The notes beneath the pieces were generated by a model, which saw only the letters and a list, made by a program, of their open reading frames with translations, was not told the DNA's origin and ran no database searches. Below are positions 15,272 to 22,999 of a DNA stretch of 33,143 bases, in pieces. This DNA comes from Acidobacteria bacterium RIFCSPLOWO2_12_FULL_67_14b (GTDB taxonomy: Bacteria > Acidobacteriota > Vicinamibacteria > Vicinamibacterales > UBA2999): positions 2,284 through 35,426 of the forward strand of contig MELE01000111.1 in assembly GCA_001768615.1 (NCBI GenBank), read 5' to 3'. A program made the translations under genes and the position numbers. Within the stretch, counting starts at the first letter, position 1. Each line of letters begins with the position of its first letter.

Positions 15272-15423
15272 ACACGGGTTCAGGGTTCACAGGTTTCAAG
15301 GGTTCACGGTTCATCAGGTTCACGGTTCAGGGTTCACGAGTTTCAGGATTCAAGGCCGGCGCGTCCAGGAGAGCACCCTTGAACCTGGTGAACTTTGAAC
15401 CGGTGAACTGTGAACCGTGAACC
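15272..15423. repeat. Heptameric GGTTCAC repeats in inverted arms
   Basis: The left half (15278-15352) is a degenerate run of GGTTCA-type 7-nt units. The right half (15378-15423) runs as the complement (TGAACCTGGTGAAC and so on to GTGAACC), with about 25 bp between. The whole intergenic space of the divergent GH3 and moaB genes is built from it. Confidence 0.75.
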
Positions 15424-15430
15424 CACGCCG

Positions 15431-15442
15431 TATAATCGACCG
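15431..15442 (+). promoter_or_regulatory. Leaderless -10 box for moaB
   Basis: A perfect TATAAT (15431-15436) is followed by six bases and then GTG 15443. No Shine-Dalgarno is present. The -35 region falls inside the GGTTCAC repeat; the nearest fit (GTGAAC, 15410-15415) is weak. Confidence 0.55.
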
Positions 15443-15946
15443 GTGAGCAGTGCCGAGCACAAGGCGCAGGGGCCGGGCCGCGTCCGGGTCTTCGTGGTCA
15501 CCGTCAGCGATACACGGACCGACGCCGACGACACGTCCGGCCGCGCGATTGCCGGGCTGCTCGAGTCGGCCGGGCACCAGGTCACGGGCAAGGCGATCGA
15601 GAAGGACGAGCCGGCGCGCGTCGCGGAACTGGTGCGCCAGCAGGCCGCAATCGCCGACGTCGACGTCATCATCACGACCGGCGGCACCGGCCTCTCCAGC
15701 CGCGACAGCACGTTCGAGGCCGTCGACGCGCTGCTGCAGAAGCGGTTACCCGGATTCGGCGAGCTGTTCCGGATGCTCAGCTATCACGACATCGGGCCGG
15801 CGGCGATGCTGAGCCGCGCGTGCGCGGGCACCATCGGCAAGGTCGTGGTGATCTCGTTGCCAGGCTCGGAGGCCGCCGTCCGGCTGGCCATGACCAAGCT
15901 GGTGATTCCCGAACTGGCCCACCTCGTTCAGCAGACACAGAAGTAG
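15443..15946 (+). CDS. moaB: Molybdenum cofactor biosynthesis protein MoaB/MogA family
   Basis: 168 aa. MoaB/MogA proteins adenylylate molybdopterin before metal insertion. The fold is complete: VFVVTVSDTRTDADDTSGRA, IAGLLESAGHQV, DVDVIITTGGTGLSSRDSTF, LPGFGELFRMLSYHDIGPAA, MLSRACAGTIGKVVVISLPG and the C-terminal LAMTKLVIPELAHLVQQ. The SYHDIG and 168-residue length fit MoaB better than MogA. GTG 15443 was chosen because of the TATAAT 6 nt upstream; the longer reading from 15410 is encoded by the repeat. moeA follows, so this is a two-gene cofactor operon. Confidence 0.93.
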   Translation: MSSAEHKAQGPGRVRVFVVTVSDTRTDADDTSGRAIAGLLESAGHQVTGKAIEKDEPARVAELVRQQAAIADVDVIITTGGTGLSSRDSTFEAVDALLQKRLPGFGELFRMLSYHDIGPAAMLSRACAGTIGKVVVISLPGSEAAVRLAMTKLVIPELAHLVQQTQK

Positions 15947-15952
15947 GGGTAA

Positions 15953-16008
15953 GCTGAAAGCCGATGGCTGAGAGCCGAGAGCTGAAAGCTGAGAGCCGAG
16001 AGCTGATG
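15953..16008 (+). repeat. Eight tandem heptamers GCYGARA at the moeA start
   Basis: Exactly eight 7-nt units (GCTGAAA, GCCGATG, GCTGAGA, GCCGAGA, GCTGAAA, GCTGAGA, GCCGAGA, GCTGATG). Units 2 and 8 each contain an ATG, at 15964 and 16006, both in frame with moeA because six units make 42 nt. Confidence 0.85.
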
Positions 16009-17211
16009 AGGCCGATCAAGGACACGATTCCGCTGGAGGAAGCGCGTGCCTTGATCGACCAGGCGTCGGCGGCGATCGAGCGCCGCGAGCGTGTGCCGCT
16101 GATGGACGCCAACGGCCGCGTCAGCGCCGCCGACGTGGCCTCCACACGCGATGTGCCGCCGTTTTCGCGCGCCGGCATGGACGGCTATGCGGTCATGGCC
16201 GACGACACGTTTGGCGCCAGCCGCTACGAGCCGAAAACGCTTCGCGTGATCGAGAAGGTCTACACCGGACAAGTGCCCTCGGTCCGCGTCCAGCCGGGCA
16301 CGGCCGTCGAAATCGCCACCGGCGCGCCGATGCCCGAGGGCGCCGATGCGGTCGTGATGGTCGAGGAAACCGAGAAGGCCGGCGACCGGGTCCGCATCCT
16401 GACGCCGGTCTATCCCCGACAGAACGTCGGCCGCCAGGGCGCCGACATCGTCATCGGCCAGACGGTAATCACGAGCGGCGACGTGCTGAACCCGAGCCGC
16501 ATCGGCGCGCTGGCCGCGCTCGGCGTCGGCGACGTCGAGGTCTTCGAGAAGCCGACGGTGGCGATCCTGTCGACCGGCAACGAGATTGTCGATCCGGGCA
16601 CGGAGCTCAAACCCGGACAGATCTACGACATCAACAAGTTCACGTTGAGCACGATCATCCGCGAGCACGGGGCCATTCCGAAGCCGTTCGCCACCGCGCA
16701 AGACACCATCGAGGCGCTGGAACGCGCTATCGACGCCGGCGTCTCCTGCGACGTGCTCGTGTTCTCGGGCGGCAGCTCCGTCGGCGAGCGCGATTTAATC
16801 CTCGACGTGATCCGCCGCAAGGGCGAGATCCTGTTTCACGGCATCGCCGTGAAGCCGGGCAAGCCCACCGTGTTCGGCACCATCCACGGCAAGCCGATGT
16901 TCGGCATGCCGGGCTACCCCACGTCGTGCCTGTCGAACGCCTACCTGCTGCTCGTGCCCGCGCTCCGCCGGATCGCGCGGCTGGGCCCGCGCCATCTCGC
17001 CACGGTCTCGCTGCCGCTCGGCCAGCGCATTGTCTCGACCACGGGGAGGCACCAGTTCTATACGGTGCGGATCGTCGATGGCCAGGCGATGCCGGCGTTC
17101 AAGGCGTCGGGGGACATCACGTCGATGTCGGCCGCCGATGGCTACATCGAGATCCCGGCGCAGACCGACATCGTCGAGAAGGGCGAGACGGTGGAGGTGA
17201 GACTCTTCTGA
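16006..17211 (+). CDS. moeA: Molybdopterin molybdenumtransferase MoeA
   Basis: 401 aa from ATG 16006. MoeA inserts molybdate into adenylylated molybdopterin. Motifs: VPPFSRAGMDGYAVMADD, EIATGAPMPEGADAVVMVEE, VAILSTGNEIVDPG, QIYDINKFTLS, FSGGSSVGERDL, GIAVKPGKPTVFG and MFGMPGYPTSCLSNAY, then the C-terminal domain IV (GRHQFYTVRI, SGDITSMSAADGYIEIP). The alternative ATG 15964 would prepend MAESRELKAESREL, which is pure heptamer repeat and absent from the family. It follows moaB by about 60 bp. Confidence 0.95.
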   Translation: MRPIKDTIPLEEARALIDQASAAIERRERVPLMDANGRVSAADVASTRDVPPFSRAGMDGYAVMADDTFGASRYEPKTLRVIEKVYTGQVPSVRVQPGTAVEIATGAPMPEGADAVVMVEETEKAGDRVRILTPVYPRQNVGRQGADIVIGQTVITSGDVLNPSRIGALAALGVGDVEVFEKPTVAILSTGNEIVDPGTELKPGQIYDINKFTLSTIIREHGAIPKPFATAQDTIEALERAIDAGVSCDVLVFSGGSSVGERDLILDVIRRKGEILFHGIAVKPGKPTVFGTIHGKPMFGMPGYPTSCLSNAYLLLVPALRRIARLGPRHLATVSLPLGQRIVSTTGRHQFYTVRIVDGQAMPAFKASGDITSMSAADGYIEIPAQTDIVEKGETVEVRLF

Positions 17212-17303
17212 TCTCAGATCGCAGATTGCGGATTGCAGATTGATTGCAGATCCTCGATCGGCGATCTGCAATCGATCTGCAGTCTGAGATCTGCGATCTG
17301 AAA
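17212..17303. repeat. Heptameric ATCTGAG/ATTGCAG repeats forming inverted arms
   Basis: The whole gap between convergent moeA and the DUF4870-like gene is a 7-nt-period repeat (ATCTCAG, ATCGCAG, ATTGCGG, ATTGCAG...), whose second half is its approximate complement (GCAATCGATCTGCAGTCTGAG...). A related copy lies at 27980-28109. It can fold into a long imperfect hairpin and may end transcription from both sides; that is inference. Confidence 0.75.
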
Positions 17304-17304
17304 T

Positions 17305-17703
17305 CTAGATAGCCCTATGGTCGCGCAATCGCAGCCATCCCCTGGCGATCCGATAGATCGCCCAGATGCCGAGGATGAAGAACCCCACCGCCCAGATCGC
17401 CAGGCCGACGACGACGATCAGGAGCAGGCCGCCGAGCAGGAAGACGAGACAGGACCACGCGAACGCATACCAGAAAGTCCGGATCTGCCAGGTGAAATGC
17501 GACTCGAGCCAGGTGCCCCGGGCCTCGCCGCGCTTCACGTAATTGATGATCACGGCGACGATCGACGGCCATCCGAACACGAAGGCGCCGATCACCGTCG
17601 AGGCGCCGAACGCCCCGATGGCCAGGCCCAGCGCGTGCAGCGCGTAGGTGACGTGGGTGACCGTGATGAGCGAAGGATCGGGCTGCTCAGAACCGGATGA
17701 CAT
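17305..17703 (-). CDS. DUF4870-like four-helix membrane protein
   Basis: 132 aa with hydrophobic segments at about residues 17-38 (ALHALGLAIGAFGASTVIGA), 40-54, 76-100 (FWYAFAWSCLVFLLGGLLLI) and 101-120 (VVGLAIWAVGFFILGIWAIY). The central KRGEARGTWLESHFTWQIRTF matches the DUF4870 / Tic20-like family of small inner-membrane proteins. The function is unknown. ATG 17703 overlaps the end of the outer-membrane barrel gene by 17 bp on the same strand, so translation is likely coupled. Confidence 0.8.
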   Translation of the reverse strand: MSSGSEQPDPSLITVTHVTYALHALGLAIGAFGASTVIGAFVFGWPSIVAVIINYVKRGEARGTWLESHFTWQIRTFWYAFAWSCLVFLLGGLLLIVVVGLAIWAVGFFILGIWAIYRIARGWLRLRDHRAI

Positions 17704-19153
17704 TATCAATCCCCCATACCGTGAGTCGTGAATCGGCGAAGATGCCCTTCACCACGTCGCCGGCCCACATCGTGCCGGCGTAGCCGTTCACCGACCAGTA
17801 CTTCCTGATCGGGATCTCGACGGTGCCTTCGAGCACCGTGCCGAGCGACGAGGCCCCCCTGGCGGCGCGTCCCGAGAAGCCGAAGAAGCGCCCGGTGCTC
17901 GCCGTGGCGCCGCTGCCCTGATACCAGAGATCGGATCCGCTCGCAAGCGATACCCGATGTAGATCCAGACGAGCCTTGACCCGGCCGGGTTCAACCAGCG
18001 CCTGCACGAACGCGTCGCGCAGGTTCATCTGCGCGTAGACGGCCGACAGCGCGTACTTCCTGGAGGAGGGCAACATCTGGAAGAACGTGCCGTGCCGGTC
18101 GTCGAGCGGGTCGCCGTCTCCGGAGGCGAACAGGTAGCCGGCGCGGATCCACGGCCGCCACGGCGCCCGCGTCCATCGGTGGCCGGCTTCCGCGGCCAGG
18201 CTGGCGGCGCGATGGGGCTGGCCGTACCAATCGCCGAATTCGCCCGCGGCCCAGACGACCGTGTCGAGCTCGCCCGCCCGGGTCGCGGCCACGCGCGCGT
18301 GGGACCCGCCGACGGCGGCCACCGTCACATCGACCGGACGATCGATCGACTGCGTGTTGTCCACCACCGCGGCCGACGCCCGCCGATCGCGATAGACATG
18401 GGCGAACGCCTGCCACTCCGTCGGCGACGACGACTTGCGTGTGAACGTGGCGCCCGCGACCTGCACCTTCGGCATCGAAAGGTTCGCGGACTCGTCGTAT
18501 CCCCCCTGCGTCGCCACGAACGCCGACGAGGTGACGTGCCAGGCCGGACGATCCACGTCGACCCGCAGGCCGTCGAACCGGCGCTCGTACAACGACCACT
18601 CGAAGCCGCCAATCAGGCGCGAGTGCAAGCGTTCGCGCTTCAGCGTCTCGAGGGCCGGAAAGGCCGAGGCGTATTCGCCGCCCGACGTGTAGCGCATGCG
18701 TCCGAGCGTCGCGGACATTCGCTGGTCTCGCGTCTTCGCGCGAAGCGTGAGCTCGCTCAGGTAGAGCTGGTAGCTGTAGCGCACGCCGACGGCGGCAAAG
18801 TAGAACGCGCCGGCACCGAGGCCGCCGGGGCCGATCGCCGTGGTCGGCAGGTTCTCCAGGCGCACGTAATTGAACGCGCCAGACAGATCGAAGCGCGTGC
18901 CTTCGACGCGGACCCCGAGCTCGGAGCGATCGCCGAGGTAAAAGTAGGTCGGATCGGCAAGCGGATCCAGCGTCAGCGCGAGCGGATCGACTTTGGGTTG
19001 GAAGTAGGACCACGACTCGATACGCGTGACGTTCGAGAGCGTGCCGGTGACCTTCGGCGAAGCGTCCTGCGCCAGTGCGGGCGGACAAAATGAAACCACG
19101 AAGGCCACGAAGGCCACCACGAAGATCACGAAACCATCCTTGGGTCTGTCCAA
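17687..19153 (-). CDS. Outer-membrane beta-barrel, alginate-export-like
   Basis: About 488 aa from TTG 19153. After a signal peptide (DGFVIFVVAFVAFVVSF, cleaved near ALAQDA) the protein is almost all amphipathic strands with aromatic ends (VRYSYQLYLSELTLRAKTRD, SRLIGGFEWSLYERRFDGLR, VWGIDNVIRF) and finishes in Phe, as outer-membrane barrels do. ATLGRMRYTSGGE, the RAGYLFASGDGDP and HGTFFQMLPSSRKYA stretches resemble the alginate-export/porin family. The substrate is unknown. The signal peptide is encoded by one arm of an intergenic repeat (19092-19201). No ATG or Shine-Dalgarno supports the start; the frame stays open into sodA to 19330, but TTG 19153 gives a normal signal peptide. Confidence 0.75.
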   Translation of the reverse strand: MDRPKDGFVIFVVAFVAFVVSFCPPALAQDASPKVTGTLSNVTRIESWSYFQPKVDPLALTLDPLADPTYFYLGDRSELGVRVEGTRFDLSGAFNYVRLENLPTTAIGPGGLGAGAFYFAAVGVRYSYQLYLSELTLRAKTRDQRMSATLGRMRYTSGGEYASAFPALETLKRERLHSRLIGGFEWSLYERRFDGLRVDVDRPAWHVTSSAFVATQGGYDESANLSMPKVQVAGATFTRKSSSPTEWQAFAHVYRDRRASAAVVDNTQSIDRPVDVTVAAVGGSHARVAATRAGELDTVVWAAGEFGDWYGQPHRAASLAAEAGHRWTRAPWRPWIRAGYLFASGDGDPLDDRHGTFFQMLPSSRKYALSAVYAQMNLRDAFVQALVEPGRVKARLDLHRVSLASGSDLWYQGSGATASTGRFFGFSGRAARGASSLGTVLEGTVEIPIRKYWSVNGYAGTMWAGDVVKGIFADSRLTVWGIDNVIRF

Positions 19154-19201
19154 AAGAGGCTTCGCGTCCTTCGTGGTGATCTTCGTGGCCTTCGTGGTCT
19201 C
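19092..19201. repeat. 9-nt CCACGAAGG repeats in inverted arms (copy 1)
   Basis: The left arm (19092-19136) runs GAAACCACGAAGGCCACGAA and on. The right arm (19167-19201) is its approximate complement (CCTTCGTGGTGATCTTCGTG...), with a ~30-bp loop. On the minus strand the left arm is read F-V-x-F-V and forms the signal peptide of the barrel protein. Copy 2 is at 27066-27180. Confidence 0.8.
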
Positions 19202-19221
19202 TGTTGTGTCCAGGTGGCTCG

Positions 19222-19824
<603 letters not shown>

Positions 19825-19845
19825 GAGAATCTCCTGTCAGCCACG

Positions 19846-19869
19846 TAGAGGCTGGTCTTTAGACCCGCC
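19846..19869. repeat. Palindromic repeat, CTTTAG-core family (copy 4)
   Basis: TAGA then GGCTGGTC (19850-19857), TTTA and GACCCGCC (19862-19869). It differs from copy 1 (6984-7009) by a single T that breaks one stem pair. It sits between nadA and sodA and its edge coincides with the nadA stop codon. Confidence 0.7.
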
Positions 19870-21011
19870 TAGTGAATCGACAACATCCGATCTAGCGCGA
19901 TCTTAGCCCACTTCTTTTGCTCGTCCGGCACGACGATTTCATTGACGACCTCACCGTCCACCAGGGCATCGAGCACCCAGAGCAGGTGGTTCGGCGACAC
20001 GCGGAACATCGTCGAGCACAGGCAGCCGAACCGGTCGAGCGAGACGACGGTCTTGGCCGGCGCCACCTCTTCCGCCAGGCGATGCACGAGGTGGACCTCG
20101 GTGCCGACGGCCCAGATGGAGCCGGCCGGGCTCTCGCGCACGGACTTGAGGATGTGTTCGGTCGAGCCGCTGTCGTCGGCCGCCTGCAGCACGTCGAACG
20201 GCACTTCGGGGTGCACGATCACCCTGATCCCGGGATGCTCGCGGCGGACCTGTTCGATCTGCGCCGCGGTAAAGCGGACATGGACCGAGCAGTGTCCTTT
20301 CCAGAGAATCAGCGACGCGCGCTCGATCTGGTTCCTGGTCAGGCCGCCGAACGGCTCGTGCGGATCCCACACCACCATCCGATCGAGCGGCACGCCCATC
20401 CGCCACGCCGTGTTGCGGCCCAGGTGCTGATCGGGCAGGAACAGGATCTTCTCCTTCCGCTGCCACCCCCACGCGAGCGACGCGGCCGCGTTGGCCGAGG
20501 TGCAGATGCCGCCGCCCTGCTCGCCGACAAACGACTTAATCGACACGGCGGAGTTGATGTAGGTGATCGGCACGACGCGCGAGGCGAGGCCGAGCTGCTG
20601 CAGCTCCGCCCAGCACGTCTCGAGCTGATCGGGCGCGGCCATGTCGGCCATCGAGCATCCGGCCGCCAGGTCGGGCAGGATGATCTTCTGATGCGGCAAC
20701 GCGAGCACGTCCGCGCTCTCGGCCATGAAGTGCACGCCGCAGAAGACGATGTAGTCGGCGCGGGGATGCCTGGCGATTGAGCGCGCGAGCTTGAACGAGT
20801 CGCCGGTGTGGTCGGCGAAGCGGATGACCTCGTCGCGCTGGTAGTGATGCCCGAGGATGACCAGCCGATCGCCCAGGGCGGCGCGGGCTGCGGCAATCCG
20901 CAGCGCCATCTCGTCGTCCGGCAGGTTGAGGTAGGCCTCCGGCAGCGGCTGGCGCTCGCGGATGGAGGCCTTCTCGACTTCGTTCAGGACCGGTAGAAAC
21001 GTCGTCGTCAT
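19869..21011 (-). CDS. nadA: Quinolinate synthase NadA
   Basis: 380 aa. NadA condenses iminoaspartate with dihydroxyacetone phosphate to quinolinate in NAD synthesis, using a [4Fe-4S] cluster. Motifs: LVILGHHYQRDEVIRFADHT GDSFKL, IVFCGVHFMAESADVL, LPDLAAGCSMADM (C119), WKGHCSVHVRF (C241), VHPEVPFDV and DRFGCLCSTMFRVSPNHLLW (C330/C332); the three usual cluster cysteines are present. The N-terminal residues ~6-16 (LPVLNEVEKAS) are encoded by a degenerate dispersed repeat. nadB and nadC are not in the window. No Shine-Dalgarno or close -10 was found. Confidence 0.95.
   Translation of the reverse strand: MTTTFLPVLNEVEKASIRERQPLPEAYLNLPDDEMALRIAAARAALGDRLVILGHHYQRDEVIRFADHTGDSFKLARSIARHPRADYIVFCGVHFMAESADVLALPHQKIILPDLAAGCSMADMAAPDQLETCWAELQQLGLASRVVPITYINSAVSIKSFVGEQGGGICTSANAAASLAWGWQRKEKILFLPDQHLGRNTAWRMGVPLDRMVVWDPHEPFGGLTRNQIERASLILWKGHCSVHVRFTAAQIEQVRREHPGIRVIVHPEVPFDVLQAADDSGSTEHILKSVRESPAGSIWAVGTEVHLVHRLAEEVAPAKTVVSLDRFGCLCSTMFRVSPNHLLWVLDALVDGEVVNEIVVPDEQKKWAKIALDRMLSIH
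20969..20993. repeat. Degenerate dispersed repeat in the nadA N-terminus
   Basis: Core CTCGACTTCGTTCAGGACCGG, aligned with the repeat inside the PQQ dehydrogenase (5471-5495; CTCGACTTCGCTCGGGGCAGG). Read on the minus strand it encodes PVLNEVEKA. Confidence 0.5.
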
Positions 21012-21119
21012 GTGTCGCTTGTGAAACTTTTCTCAATCGCCGGACGCGAAAAGACCAAACTCCATTCACGGCTATCGCCTTGGTGAAGTCTGGCCTGATG
21101 ACAGTTTAACAGATCCTGC

Positions 21120-21205
21120 CGGGCTCCGGGCGCCGGGCGCCGGGATCCGAAAAGGCTCTTACGGAGCCCCGAGCCCGGCCAGCGGAGCCCGGCCGTACGG
21201 GGTCG
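21120..21205. repeat. Heptameric CGGGCTC repeats at and beyond the mqnE 3' end
   Basis: CGGGCTC, CGGGCGC, CGGGCGC, CGGGATC (21120-21147) run in register, then after about 20 bp the complement AGCCCCG, AGCCCGG, CCAGCGG, AGCCCGG (21165-21192) continues into the end of mqnE. The rest of the 147-bp gap upstream of nadA shows nothing else. Confidence 0.65.
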
Positions 21206-22298
21206 GTACACGCACCACGTTGTAGAGCGTGTCCCGCTCGATCGGCTCCCGCCCGGCGTCGCGGATCAGCTGCTCGATGTCGTCGGTCGACAGCGCCGTC
21301 GGCGTCGACGAGCCCGCCATGTGGTAAATCGTCTCTTCCTGCACCGTGCCGTCCAGGTCGTCGGCGCCAAACCACAACGCCGTCTGCGCCACCTCGACCC
21401 CGCACGAGATCCAGTACGCCTTGATGTGATCGACGTTGTCGAGCACCAGCCGCGCCACCGCATGCACCCGCAGCGTCTCGCTGGCCGAGGGCGGCGGCAG
21501 CTTCCGCATCTGGTTGTTGTCGGGATGAAACGCCAGCGGAATGAACGCCTGCAGCCCGCGCGTGTCGTCCTGCAGCGCCCGCGTCTGCAGCAGGTGATCG
21601 ACGCGTTCTCCGATCGTCTCGATGTGCCCGTACAGCATCGTCACGTTCGTGCGCATCCCCAGCCCGTGCGCCAGCCGATGGATCGACAGGTAGCGCGGCC
21701 CGTCGCACTTGTCGTGGCAGATCTTCTGCCGCACCCGCGCCGCGAAGATCTCGGCGCCCCCGCCCGGCAGCGAATCGAGGCCGGCCTCCTGCAACTCGAC
21801 CAGCACCTGGCGATCGCTCTTGCCGTAGTGATCCGCGAAGAACGCGATCTCGACGGCGGTGAAGCACTTCAGGTGGATCCCCGGACGGATCCGCTTCAGC
21901 CCGCTCAGCAGGTCCGTGTAATAGCTGAACGGCAGCTCCGGATGCAGCCCGTTGACGATGTGGACTTCGGTGAGCGGCTGGTCGCCGCGCTGGCGCAGCT
22001 TGGCGAACACCTGCTCGAGCGTCATCGTGTGCGCGCCCGGGTCGCCGGGCTTCAGGCGCGCGAACGAGCAGAACAGGCACGACGCCTCGCAGACGTTGGT
22101 CGCCTCGAGCCGGAGGTTGTGGTTGAAATAGGTGCGGTCGCCGTGACGCCGCTCGCGTTCGCGGTTGGCGATCCAGCCGAGCGCCAGCAGGTCCGGCGCC
22201 TCGAACAGCCTCACGCCGTCGTCGAACGACAGCCGCTCGCGCGCGTCGACCTTGTCGGCGATGTCGGCGAGCCCGGCGGTCCGCAACCGTGTGCGCAT
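21159..22298 (-). CDS. mqnE: Aminofutalosine synthase MqnE (radical SAM)
   Basis: 379 aa. MqnE makes 6-amino-6-deoxyfutalosine in the futalosine route to menaquinone. The radical SAM motif is C70-x3-C74-x2-C77 (NVCEASCLFCSFARL), followed by EVHIVNGLHPELPFSYYTDL, HLKCFTAVEIAFF, LPGGGAEIFAARVRQKI, GLGMRTNVTMLYGHIETIGE and AFIPLAFHPDNNQMRKL, which fit MqnE rather than MqnC. No other mqn genes are in the window. It starts 7 bp after yjbQ and probably shares its mRNA. The last ~11 residues (GRAPLAGLGAP) are written by a heptamer repeat. Confidence 0.9.
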   Translation of the reverse strand: MRTRLRTAGLADIADKVDARERLSFDDGVRLFEAPDLLALGWIANRERERRHGDRTYFNHNLRLEATNVCEASCLFCSFARLKPGDPGAHTMTLEQVFAKLRQRGDQPLTEVHIVNGLHPELPFSYYTDLLSGLKRIRPGIHLKCFTAVEIAFFADHYGKSDRQVLVELQEAGLDSLPGGGAEIFAARVRQKICHDKCDGPRYLSIHRLAHGLGMRTNVTMLYGHIETIGERVDHLLQTRALQDDTRGLQAFIPLAFHPDNNQMRKLPPPSASETLRVHAVARLVLDNVDHIKAYWISCGVEVAQTALWFGADDLDGTVQEETIYHMAGSSTPTALSTDDIEQLIRDAGREPIERDTLYNVVRVPTPYGRAPLAGLGAP

Positions 22299-22305
22299 TG
22301 TTTCC

Positions 22306-22806
22306 CTACGAGATGCCCCAGACCTGGGCGCGCACGGTGCGCGCGCGCGGGCCGTCGAGCTCGCCGAGGATCACCCGCTGCCAGCGGCCGAGCACCAGCT
22401 CGCCGCCGCTGATCTGCATGGTCAGCGAGTGCCCCAGCAGCATCGCCCGCAAGTGCGCATCGGCGTTCTGCCGGTCGCAGTCGGAATGCTCCGGGTCGTT
22501 GTGCAGGTAGTACTTGTCGCGCGCCACCGTGTCTTCCAGAAACTTCCGGATGTCGGCGTCGAGCGCCTTCTGCGACTCGTTGATGAAGACGGTGCAGGTC
22601 GTGTGCATCGACCAGAGCGAGACCATGCCCTCGCGCACGCCCGCCTTGCGCACGTACGCCATCACCCGATCGGTGATGTCAATCAGCTCGATCCGATCGC
22701 GGGTCTCGACGTCGAGTGTTTCGCCGTGGATCACCAGCCCGCCAGCGGCCGACACCACCTTTGCCACCGGGGCGTCGCGCGCGGTCACGATCGAACGCCT
22801 GCTCAT
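22306..22806 (-). CDS. yjbQ: YjbQ/UPF0047 family protein
   Basis: 166 aa from ATG 22806. The small single-domain UPF0047 fold is complete: GMVSLWSMHTTCTVFINESQ, HNDPEHSDCDRQNADAHLRA, LLGHSLTMQISGGELVLGRW, QRVILGELDGPRARTV. E. coli YjbQ has weak thiamine-phosphate synthase activity in vitro; the true role is unclear. An alternative start is TTG 22818, directly 6 nt after TACAAT; GAGGAG lies 12 nt before the ATG, too far for a good Shine-Dalgarno. Co-oriented with mqnE and divergent from the B12 operon. Confidence 0.88.
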   Translation of the reverse strand: MSRRSIVTARDAPVAKVVSAAGGLVIHGETLDVETRDRIELIDITDRVMAYVRKAGVREGMVSLWSMHTTCTVFINESQKALDADIRKFLEDTVARDKYYLHNDPEHSDCDRQNADAHLRAMLLGHSLTMQISGGELVLGRWQRVILGELDGPRARTVRAQVWGIS

Positions 22807-22824
22807 GTGTGCCGCCAACTCCTC

Positions 22825-22843
22825 ATTGTAACAATGCTACAAT
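22825..22843. promoter_or_regulatory. Symmetric divergent promoter, yjbQ and B12 operon
   Basis: TACAAT occurs on the minus strand (22825-22830, towards yjbQ) and on the plus strand (22838-22843, towards the riboswitch), 7 bp apart and part of a near-palindrome ATTGTAACAATGCTACAAT. The plus-strand box would start RNA near 22850, just ahead of the riboswitch. No clear -35 was found for either. Confidence 0.45.
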
Positions 22844-22854
22844 CCTAACCTCAA

Positions 22855-22993
22855 CCGACGCGTACCCGGGCAGGCAGGGAAGTTGGGTGCAAAGCCCACA
22901 CGGTCCCGCCACTGTGAGCGGTCACGATCCGCGAGTCAGGAAACTGCCGGTCCAAGGGGCATGTCCACTTCAGGCGCGCGAGACGCCTGGGAG
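22855..22993 (+). promoter_or_regulatory. Cobalamin riboswitch
   Basis: It contains the conserved core in order: GGGAAGTTGGGTGCAAAGCC, ACACGGTCCCGCCACTGTGA, and the B12 box AGTCAGGAAACTGCC (22934-22948). Downstream, CAGGCG (22971-22976) and CGCCTG (22984-22989) form a stem whose last base joins the Shine-Dalgarno GGGAG (22989-22993) of btuB, so the expression platform probably controls translation. B12 binding should turn the operon off. Confidence 0.92.
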
Positions 22994-22999
22994 ACGACC

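Noticed and set aside
15272-15423. CRISPR-like array
   Set aside because: Units are 7 nt, degenerate and contiguous, with no unique spacers and no cas genes nearby.
15410-15442. N-terminal extension of moaB by 11 codons
   Set aside because: It is encoded by the GGTTCAC repeat and contains the TATAAT box.
22883-22999. N-terminal extension of btuB by 39 codons
   Set aside because: The segment is the conserved core of the cobalamin riboswitch; the ATG at 23000 has a Shine-Dalgarno and starts the signal peptide.
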